NCBI GenBank assembly: GCA_006226555.1
Contig: SBGS01000136.1
Coordinates: forward strand, 1-9,157
Reading direction: 5' to 3'
DNA length: 9,157 bases
From: Bacteroidota bacterium
GTDB taxonomy: Bacteria; Bacteroidota; Bacteroidia; Flavobacteriales_D; Crocinitomicaceae
Notes under the pieces: generated by a model
What the model saw: only the letters and a program-made list of their open reading frames with translations
Told to the model about the DNA's origin: nothing
Database searches by the model: none
Made by a program: the position numbers and the translations under genes
Part shown: positions 1 through 6,300 of the stretch, piece after piece
Numbering within the stretch: position 1 is the stretch's first letter
How the letters are laid out: each line of letters opens with the position of its first letter

Positions 1-29
1 TAAACTATTATTTCTTTCTTTTGTTGATG

Positions 30-45
30 ATTGGAAATTTCCAAT
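30..45. promoter_or_regulatory. Perfect 16-bp palindrome upstream of the sensor kinase (possible operator)
   Basis: ATTGGAAATTTCCAAT is its own reverse complement and ends 11 bases before the kinase ATG at 57. A perfect 16-bp dyad in a short leader would suit a dimeric DNA-binding regulator. It has no loop, so it would form only a short RNA hairpin and is not followed by a T-run, which argues against a terminator. It does not look like the direct-repeat sites usual for LytTR proteins, so autoregulation by the downstream regulator is not specifically supported. The symmetry is seen directly; the operator role is inference. Confidence 0.4.
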
Positions 46-56
46 TTTAGAAAAGG

Positions 57-2789
57 ATGAAATTATCAATAACGAATATTTTAAAATCAAGATCTTCTGT
101 CCGGCCGGAATATCTGCAAGAGGATGATTTTAGAAAAAATTTGTTATCCAATGGTATCGGAGCTTTGGTACTTGCGCCAATTTTGGTTGTGATCCTTCTG
201 ATGTTCGATTTTCCAAAATTAGCAATATGGAGCACTGTGACCTACATTGCGATGTTTCCCCTTTATGCATTTGTATGTGCCTTCAACGTTCGCCTAAGAG
301 ATAAGCTCATTTATTTTCTGATCATTCATTTATATTTCTGGAGTGCCGTTAATATAGTTCCATTATCACATGTTGATCCTTCTGAAAAAGAAGTGATCAT
401 GGCGATAGTAGCCTACTTCTTGTCCGTGATCATCATTCAAAGATTTGTTTATGCGGTGATCTATCAAGTATTGATCATCACGTTTTTGGTTTACATGTTT
501 CTAACCAAAGAAGATGCTGGAGCAATCTATGTACTTGTGTTGATTTTAGTTGTATTGATAGGAGCGAGTAACATATTGATGATGACCGCGAGAAGGGCGA
601 TACTCAGCAGTCTTGAAAGATATAGTAGCTATTTAAAGAATCTTTTAAACAGCACCAGAAGGGGTTTTGTGTTGTTTGAATGGACCGGAAGCTGGAAGAT
701 CCATGACTTCAATGATGAAACAAATAGTTTTCTTCAAGGGGGAGAAAATTTTGAACAGAAATTCTTCAATCTGTTTGATGTAAATGAACTGGAAAAAGTA
801 AAAAATCTACGTCCCGGCAATAAGTTTGAAAAGACGGTTTCTTTTCCAAACGAGATAAATAACGCCATTTCGCATATTCAAATTGAAGTAAGTAGAATAG
901 AGTTTGAGCAAAAAGAAGCCCTTCTCGCGGTGTTTAGTGATGTAACTGAAGGATTTCTACGTCAAAGAGAATTGGAGGCAAGAGAGAAGCGCTATCGTAA
1001 CTTATATGATAAAAACAGGGCAGGAGTATTTACACTCGATAGAGATTCTGCCATTATGGATGCCAACCAGTCCTTCTTTTCGATGTTTGAAAACGAATTG
1101 AAACGGGGAGATAAATTATTTGATTGGGAGGTTTCAAATGAATGGAAATTTATTCTTTCCTCTATCGAGGATAACCAGCAGGGGCAGAATTATCAAACGA
1201 CTTATCAGTTGAAAAACGGAACGATAAAAACGTTCATTTTTAACTGGTATCAGGATATTGTAAGCGGTATGATCGAAGGGTCAGTTGTTGATTTGACCGA
1301 TATGCAGCGCGCAGCCCAGGCATTGAGACAGAGTGAGGAAAAATTTCGTTCTATTTTCCAAGGTTCAAGTGATGCTATCTTCCTACTGGATAAGGATGTT
1401 ATTATCGAATTCAATAAAACTGCAAAAACGATTTTTGGAGATGAATTGGTTTATGGTATAAAACTCTTTGAGCTCAGCTTTGATGATTCTAAAGAGAGTT
1501 ATGAGAAATACTGGCAGGTTAGAGAAGTTCTGACAACCAAGAAGAATATTCGCTTTAACTGGTTGTTTAGATCCGAAAATGGTGCGATTGAAACAGAGGT
1601 TAGCTTTAATGAGATCATCATAGATGGAAACTTATTGTATCAATGTATCATCCATGATATAACCGAACAAAGAAGGCTCGCTCAGGAGCAGATCCGCGCA
1701 AAAATTGCGGAGGAAACAAATCAGCAATTAGAGTCTGAGATCCGTGAAAGAGTAAAAGCAGAGGAGAAGCTTAAAGAAGAGTTCCTGAGAAATAAAGCGA
1801 TTCTGGATAGTTCGTCGAATACATTCTTGTTAACGATTGATCAGGACCTGAAGATTACAGGGTTTAATTCACATTGCTTTACCTATTTCAATTCTCTATT
1901 CGGGCTGGAGATAAACAATGGGATGCAGTTTGGGTATTTATTCCAAAACATTCTATCAGAAAGCAGATTAAGGTTGTTCAACATCTATTTGAAACGTGTA
2001 GGAGCAGGAGCATCTCACCAGATCGAAATAGAACTGCGATCCAAGAACGGAAACGACTATTGGATGGAGATCTTCCTGAACCCAATCTTTGATAGTAACG
2101 GCAAAGTTTCTGAAATATCTCTCGTAGCCCATGATATTTCAGAAAAGAAGAAGTCAAGTATTGAAATCGAACAATCCCTGAAAGAGAAAGAGGTTTTATT
2201 GAAAGAGATCCATCATCGCGTTAAGAACAACCTTCAGATCATTTCGAGTATTCTTAATCTGCAATCTTCTTTCGTATCAGATGAAAACACACTGGGAATC
2301 CTTCTCGAAAGTAGAAACAGGATCAGGTCCATGGCGATCATTCACGAAACACTCTACAAAAGTGAAGTTTTCTCTTCCCTGAATTTTGGTAATTACATTG
2401 AAGACCTATGCAATAACTTGATATCATCCTATCAGATCACGGGAAGGATAAGACTTGAGTCGGATATTCACCAGGTGAATATGATACTAGATCAGGCGAT
2501 TCCTTGTGGTTTATTGATCAATGAGATCATCACAAACTCGTTAAAATACGCCTGGCCGGAACATAATGATGGAATTATATCCGTAAGGTTGGAACAGAAA
2601 GGAAAAACAGTAGAACTGGAGGTTTCTGATAACGGAATAGGATTGCCAGATCAGTTTGAGCAAATGAACACAGAGACACTTGGGCTTCAGCTAATAGCGA
2701 CACTTACAGAACAGCTGGACGGCCAATTGGATGTTAACACCGAAAACGGTACAAAATATTTGCTTAAATTTGAGAACATAAGGGATTAA
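57..2789 (+). CDS. Membrane-bound multi-PAS sensor histidine kinase (HisKA_2/HATPase_c)
   Basis: This 910-residue protein is predicted to be an inner-membrane sensor kinase that autophosphorylates on histidine and passes the phosphate to the regulator encoded next. About six hydrophobic helices (near residues 34-50, 57-77, 84-103, 113-129, 131-149, 156-176) form an N-terminal membrane domain of no family I recognise. Four PAS-like domains follow at about 190-299, 313-418, 429-540 and 580-697, with a charged helical linker at 540-580 before the last. The HisKA_2 box EIHHRVKNNLQII gives H720 (HRVKN) as the likely phospho-acceptor, with H719 as the alternative. The ATPase domain has an N-box NEIITNSLKYA (N827), a G1 box DNGIGLP (D858-P864) and a late TLGLQLI motif. 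The first PAS is the least certain. ATG 57 follows AAAAGG directly, and later Met codons fall inside the membrane region. The ligand is unknown. Confidence 0.93.
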   Translation: MKLSITNILKSRSSVRPEYLQEDDFRKNLLSNGIGALVLAPILVVILLMFDFPKLAIWSTVTYIAMFPLYAFVCAFNVRLRDKLIYFLIIHLYFWSAVNIVPLSHVDPSEKEVIMAIVAYFLSVIIIQRFVYAVIYQVLIITFLVYMFLTKEDAGAIYVLVLILVVLIGASNILMMTARRAILSSLERYSSYLKNLLNSTRRGFVLFEWTGSWKIHDFNDETNSFLQGGENFEQKFFNLFDVNELEKVKNLRPGNKFEKTVSFPNEINNAISHIQIEVSRIEFEQKEALLAVFSDVTEGFLRQRELEAREKRYRNLYDKNRAGVFTLDRDSAIMDANQSFFSMFENELKRGDKLFDWEVSNEWKFILSSIEDNQQGQNYQTTYQLKNGTIKTFIFNWYQDIVSGMIEGSVVDLTDMQRAAQALRQSEEKFRSIFQGSSDAIFLLDKDVIIEFNKTAKTIFGDELVYGIKLFELSFDDSKESYEKYWQVREVLTTKKNIRFNWLFRSENGAIETEVSFNEIIIDGNLLYQCIIHDITEQRRLAQEQIRAKIAEETNQQLESEIRERVKAEEKLKEEFLRNKAILDSSSNTFLLTIDQDLKITGFNSHCFTYFNSLFGLEINNGMQFGYLFQNILSESRLRLFNIYLKRVGAGASHQIEIELRSKNGNDYWMEIFLNPIFDSNGKVSEISLVAHDISEKKKSSIEIEQSLKEKEVLLKEIHHRVKNNLQIISSILNLQSSFVSDENTLGILLESRNRIRSMAIIHETLYKSEVFSSLNFGNYIEDLCNNLISSYQITGRIRLESDIHQVNMILDQAIPCGLLINEIITNSLKYAWPEHNDGIISVRLEQKGKTVELEVSDNGIGLPDQFEQMNTETLGLQLIATLTEQLDGQLDVNTENGTKYLLKFENIRD

Positions 2790-2791
2790 CC

Positions 2792-3544
2792 ATGGCAAAA
2801 GTAAGTGTTCTTGTAGTTGAAGATGAGTCCATTGTTTCAAAGGACATTCAACACAGCTTAAAAAAGCTGGGTTATATGATATCCGGTTCTGCAGCAACAG
2901 GTGAAAAAGCGATCGAATTAGCAGGGTCTGAACGTCCGGATATCGTCTTAATGGATATCATGTTGAAAGGTGATATGAGTGGAATAGAAGCCGCTCAGGA
3001 GATCAAAAAGCAATTTTCAATCCCTGTAATATTTCTGACAGCTTACGCCGATGAATCCACACTTTCAAAAGCTAAAATATCAGAACCATACGGTTACGTG
3101 CTGAAACCGTTCAAAGAGATAGATCTTCATACCTCCATTGAAATGGCTATTTATAAGCATAGCCGAGAGCAAGAAGTGATGAAGGAAAGAGATCTGCTAT
3201 ATTCTTTGGTTGAGAACAAGGATCATTCAGATTTTATTTTCGTAAAATCGAACAGTAAGCTCGTAAAACTCAAGAATAGCGATATCTATTACGTAGAAGC
3301 ACTAAAGGATTATGTAGTCATACATACACAAAATGCCCGCTTTACGATCCACTCTACAATGAAGGATATTGAATCCAAATTAGGTGAAGACGATTTCCTA
3401 AGAATTCACAGGTCGTTCATCGTTCGATTGGATAGAATATCAACCATTGAATACCCGAACTTGACCTTAGAAAACATCGACAAGGTAATTCCAATCGGCG
3501 GGTCTTACAAGGATGAATTGAACAAAAGGATCAAAACAGTTTAA
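2792..3544 (+). CDS. Response regulator, REC-LytTR
   Basis: This 250-residue cytoplasmic regulator is the likely phosphorylation target of the kinase just upstream, acting on transcription through a LytTR DNA-binding domain. The receiver domain (about 4-120) has acidic residues E10 and D11, phospho-acceptor D55 in IVLMDIML, T83, and K105 in the YVLKPF motif, so it appears catalytically intact. A charged helical linker (about 121-146) leads to LytTR (about 147-248), recognisable from DIYYVEALKDYVVIHT and FLRIHRSFIVRLDRI. Only two bases separate the kinase stop from this ATG, so the pair is surely one operon and probably translationally coupled. An SD-like AAGGGA (2780-2785) lies six bases before the start, inside the end of the kinase gene. 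The target promoters cannot be told from this window. Confidence 0.95.
   Translation: MAKVSVLVVEDESIVSKDIQHSLKKLGYMISGSAATGEKAIELAGSERPDIVLMDIMLKGDMSGIEAAQEIKKQFSIPVIFLTAYADESTLSKAKISEPYGYVLKPFKEIDLHTSIEMAIYKHSREQEVMKERDLLYSLVENKDHSDFIFVKSNSKLVKLKNSDIYYVEALKDYVVIHTQNARFTIHSTMKDIESKLGEDDFLRIHRSFIVRLDRISTIEYPNLTLENIDKVIPIGGSYKDELNKRIKTV
3541..3544. other. Convergent genes sharing a TTAA at their stop codons
   Basis: The regulator ends in TAA at 3542-3544 and the ribonuclease R gene on the other strand ends in TAA at 3543-3541. Both stops lie in the self-complementary TTAA, so the coding regions overlap tail-to-tail by four bases. No intergenic terminator can exist here. Transcripts from either side must end inside the opposing gene, giving overlapping antisense 3' ends. 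Confidence 0.9.
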
Positions 3545-5661
3545 TCAACTATCAACTCTAAGTCGATCTGTCTTTTTCTTGTAGAAACTTCAAATATTCT
3601 GACACGAACCTTATCTCCGATATTGTATTCTCTATTCGTTTTTGAACCGACAATTCTAAATTTATCCTGGTCGAAATAATAACGATCGCCCGGAATTTCA
3701 TTGATCGGGATCATTCCTTCACAGTAATTCTCAGTCATTTTTACGAACATTCCGAAGTCCGCAATCCCAGATACAATACCATCAAACTCTTGTCCTATCT
3801 TATCGATCACAAACAAGGTTTGGTAATACTTGGTACTCTCTCTTTCCGCCTCAATTGCCTTACGCTCCATTCTGGAAATACGCTTACATTTTTCATCCAG
3901 GTCTTTTCCGTAACGATGTTTCTGATGCTTCAATTCTTCGAAAAGAATGCGATGTACCAATAAATCTGCATAGCGACGAATAGGTGATGTAAAATGCGTG
4001 TAATAATCAAATGATAGTCCGTAGTGACCAATGTTTTTGGTCTCGTAAGATGCTTTTGCCATGGAGCGAATCGCCATCGATTGAATGATGGAATATTCGT
4101 TTTTAAGCCTGATATCGTTCAAGAGCTTGTTTATACTTTTTGCGATCTTATCTTCCTGGATCGATTCAAGCTCGTAACCGAATTTCTTGATAAAAAGGTT
4201 AAAGGTCAATATTTTCTCTGCGTCCGGAGTGTCGTGACAGCGGTAGACAAAAGGAACATTTTGTTTTTCTGCTATAAAGGTTGCCACTCTTCTGTTTGCG
4301 AGAAGCATGAACTCCTCAATGAGCTTGTTGGCATCTTTCGAACGCTTTATCATAACCTCTGAAGGGAATCCATCTTCATTGAATCGGAAGCGCATTTCCT
4401 CAGAATCAATGTCCATAGCTCCGTGTTGTAATCGCTTTTTTCGCAAAATTTTAGCGATTTTATCTAAAGTTCTAATTTCAAGAGCATGATCACCATCTTT
4501 TCCTTCGATGATCTCTTGAGCCTCTTCATATGTAAAACGACGATCGGAATGAATGGCTGTTTTGCCAAACCATTCACCATGAATTTTGCCGTTTTCATCT
4601 AATTCAAAAACAGCTGAAAAGGAATACTTATCCTCATGTGGTCGAAGTGAACAAGCCAGGTTTGAAAGTTGTTCCGGAAGCATGGGAACCACCCTGTCAG
4701 CCAGGTAAACAGAATTGGATCGCTTCAATGCTTCTTCATCCATTGGAGAACCGGCAGTAACATAGTGACTCACATCGGCGATATGCACTCCTAGCTCAAT
4801 GTTCCCATTTTCAAGTCGCCTGAATGATAGAGCGTCATCAAAGTCCTTTGCATCGAAAGGGTCGATTGTAAACGTAAGAATATCACGAAAATCGCGTCTG
4901 TTCTTAATTTCATCTTCATCTAATTCCATGCGAACCGCTTCGGCCTGGGCAAGCACATCTTCAGGGAACACATAATCTATCCCTTGATTCACCAAGATGC
5001 CTATCATTTCTGCGTCATTCGGGTTTTTACCCCCTAAGATCTCGATGACTTCTCCATATGGGTTGTCAGCAGACTTCGGCCAAGCTGTAATGCGCACCAA
5101 AGCTTTATCCTTGCTCTTTCCTCCATTGAGCTTCTCCTTCGGTATATAAATATCTGTTCCTACACGAGAATTGTCGGGTATTAGGAAGGCATATTTATCA
5201 TGAACCTCAAGGGTTCCAACAAATTGTGTGCGCTCTCTGTTTAGGATTTCAACAACGATTCCTTCTTCCCGGTTCTTTCCTTGTTTGGTTATCTGTACCC
5301 TTACCTGGTCTCCATCCAAGGCTTGATTTATACCTGAAGGAGGAATAAAAATGTCCTTCCTGTCACCATCCGGAATCAGGAATCCGGCACCACGAGTGGT
5401 CATCTGAATTTCACCTTCAACAAACATGTCTTTCGCGTTGACCTTATATTCACCGTAGCCACTGCGCTTTAAAAAACCATCTTTTGCGAGCTCTTCGAGA
5501 ATCGTGAACGCGAGTCTTCTAAGGGCTTTATCGCGGATATCAAGCATCTCACAAAGCGCTTTATGAGATAGAGAGCTATCAGGATGTTGATTGTATGTTT
5601 TTCGTATTAGCTGGGTTAAACTCTTTTTCAGTTTATTGCCTTGATTCTTGCGTTTGGCCAT
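3541..5661 (-). CDS. rnr: Ribonuclease R (3'-5' exoribonuclease)
   Basis: RNase R degrades structured RNA processively from the 3' end, releasing 5'-mononucleotides, and takes part in mRNA and rRNA quality control. The 706-residue product shows an N-terminal helix-turn-helix-like region (about 10-75), two cold-shock/OB folds (about 80-140 and 147-212), the catalytic RNB domain (about 255-590) and a C-terminal S1 domain (about 623-704). The RNB active site reads TIDPFDAKDFDDA, with Asp 267, 273, 275 and 276 at the spacing of the four catalytic aspartates of E. coli RNase R. SPIRRYADLLVHR at about 559-571 is the conserved late RNB motif. The protein ends right after S1, lacking the long basic tail of the E. 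coli enzyme, and that is the main reason it is shorter. The family also includes RNase II, but the N-terminal HTH and twin OB domains favour RNase R. ATG 5661 is the first start after a plausible -7 box. Confidence 0.96.
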   Translation of the reverse strand: MAKRKNQGNKLKKSLTQLIRKTYNQHPDSSLSHKALCEMLDIRDKALRRLAFTILEELAKDGFLKRSGYGEYKVNAKDMFVEGEIQMTTRGAGFLIPDGDRKDIFIPPSGINQALDGDQVRVQITKQGKNREEGIVVEILNRERTQFVGTLEVHDKYAFLIPDNSRVGTDIYIPKEKLNGGKSKDKALVRITAWPKSADNPYGEVIEILGGKNPNDAEMIGILVNQGIDYVFPEDVLAQAEAVRMELDEDEIKNRRDFRDILTFTIDPFDAKDFDDALSFRRLENGNIELGVHIADVSHYVTAGSPMDEEALKRSNSVYLADRVVPMLPEQLSNLACSLRPHEDKYSFSAVFELDENGKIHGEWFGKTAIHSDRRFTYEEAQEIIEGKDGDHALEIRTLDKIAKILRKKRLQHGAMDIDSEEMRFRFNEDGFPSEVMIKRSKDANKLIEEFMLLANRRVATFIAEKQNVPFVYRCHDTPDAEKILTFNLFIKKFGYELESIQEDKIAKSINKLLNDIRLKNEYSIIQSMAIRSMAKASYETKNIGHYGLSFDYYTHFTSPIRRYADLLVHRILFEELKHQKHRYGKDLDEKCKRISRMERKAIEAERESTKYYQTLFVIDKIGQEFDGIVSGIADFGMFVKMTENYCEGMIPINEIPGDRYYFDQDKFRIVGSKTNREYNIGDKVRVRIFEVSTRKRQIDLELIVD

Positions 5662-5689
5662 GTCAATGAAGGATACTTCGTTATCTTCT

Positions 5690-5697
5690 CAAAAGTA
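5690..5697 (-). promoter_or_regulatory. Putative -7 box of the rnr promoter
   Basis: Read on the minus strand the sequence is TACTTTTG, a full match to the Bacteroidetes primary-sigma -7 consensus TAnnTTTG. It would start transcription about 20 bases before the rnr ATG at 5661. I see no convincing TTG/TTTG -33 element at the expected distance, so support is from one box and its position only. Confidence 0.45.
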
Positions 5698-5711
5698 CAA
5701 GAATTAAATCA

Positions 5712-5719
5712 TAACTTTG
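5712..5719 (+). promoter_or_regulatory. Putative -7 box of the ferritin promoter
   Basis: TAACTTTG matches the Bacteroidetes -7 consensus TAnnTTTG. Initiation would be near 5725, leaving a leader of only about ten bases before ATG 5735. No clear -33 element is visible. The box overlaps the alternative TTG start at 5717, which supports ATG 5735 as the real start. No Fur-type inverted repeat was recognised in this intergenic region. Confidence 0.5.
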
Positions 5720-5734
5720 TGTAAAACCCATTGT

Positions 5735-6253
5735 ATGAACAAAAGAGTAGAAGAAGCATTAAATCAGCAAATTGAAAAAGAAGCATCATCTTCGCAGTTT
5801 TACTTGGCAATGGCCTCTTGGGCAGAAAACCAAGGCTTGAATGGAACAGCTAAGTTTTTATATAAACACTCTGATGAAGAGCGTTTTCATATGTTGAAGC
5901 TTGTCAAATTTGTGAACGAAAGAGGTGGAACAGCGGTTATTCCTGGACTTTCTACGCCTCCGAGTGAATTTGAATCACTACCAAATGTTTTTTCATTACT
6001 TCTTGAACATGAGTTGAAAGTAACAGAAAGTATCAATGAAGTTGTAGATGTATGTCTACAGGAAAAGGACTACACCACACACAATTTTATGCAATGGTAT
6101 GTTTCTGAGCAATTGGAAGAAGAAGCGCTTGCACGCACAATTCTTGATAAAATTCAATTGATCGGTGGTGATAAAGGAGGGCTATATTTATTCGATAGAG
6201 ACCTGGAAAATGCTTCAATCCAACCCGAGAACGTTGGTAATCAAGCGAATTAA
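5735..6253 (+). CDS. ftnA: Ferritin (non-haem, ferroxidase-active type)
   Basis: This 172-residue protein is a bacterial ferritin. By family knowledge it assembles into a 24-subunit cytoplasmic cage that oxidises Fe(II) and stores it as a ferric mineral. Length and sequence fit the E. coli FtnA type closely, including the strongly conserved NFMQWYVSEQLEEE. The ferroxidase residues all appear present, offset by one from E. coli numbering: E16, Y23, E49, H52, E93, Q126 and E129. No haem-binding methionine typical of bacterioferritin is evident at the usual site, and the spacing is ferritin-like. An in-frame TTG at 5717 would add six residues (with two Cys), but it sits within the predicted -7 box and the family normally starts near MNKRVEEALN, so ATG 5735 is chosen. 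The gene diverges from rnr, and the cyclase gene follows in the same direction after 25 bases. Confidence 0.95.
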   Translation: MNKRVEEALNQQIEKEASSSQFYLAMASWAENQGLNGTAKFLYKHSDEERFHMLKLVKFVNERGGTAVIPGLSTPPSEFESLPNVFSLLLEHELKVTESINEVVDVCLQEKDYTTHNFMQWYVSEQLEEEALARTILDKIQLIGGDKGGLYLFDRDLENASIQPENVGNQAN

Positions 6254-6271
6254 TAGATCTAATTATTAAAT

Positions 6272-6300
6272 TAAGGCAATGAAAGCGCTGATTTGCCTTA
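6272..6300 (+). promoter_or_regulatory. Hairpin covering the ribosome binding site and start of the cyclase gene
   Basis: TAAGGCAA at 6272-6279 is perfectly complementary to TTGCCTTA at 6293-6300, forming an 8-bp stem with a 13-base loop. The 5' arm contains the SD-like AAGG (6273-6276) and the A of the ATG at 6279; the 3' arm lies in codons 5-8. If it forms in the mRNA it would hide the start site and lower translation, or make it depend on upstream translation of ferritin, an RNA-binding factor or temperature. The complementarity is seen directly; any regulatory effect is inference, and chance occurrence is possible. Confidence 0.4.

Noticed and set aside
4024..4489. Plus-strand open frames inside the ribonuclease R gene
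   Set aside because: They are short frames antisense to a well-supported RNB domain, with no recognisable domain or start signal.
5668..5679. GAAG-GATA-CTTC inverted repeat in the rnr leader
   Set aside because: A 4-bp stem is expected often by chance and nothing else supports a role.
5717..5734. In-frame TTG start extending ferritin by six residues (MCKTHC)
   Set aside because: It overlaps the predicted -7 box, and ferritins of this type start close to the ATG at 5735.
5662..5734. Fur-type iron box upstream of ferritin
   Set aside because: No convincing inverted repeat of that type is visible in the 73-base intergenic region.
6261..6274. AT-rich inverted repeat TAATT/AATTA after ferritin as a terminator
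   Set aside because: The stem has five A-T pairs only, with no GC content and no T-run, so it is too weak to call. Ferritin and the cyclase gene may be cotranscribed.
6279..6299. Possible lipoprotein signal at Cys6 of the cyclase protein
   Set aside because: The residue before the Cys is Ile, not Gly/Ala/Ser, and the Cys lies too early within the hydrophobic core. Signal peptidase I cleavage after VTA fits better.
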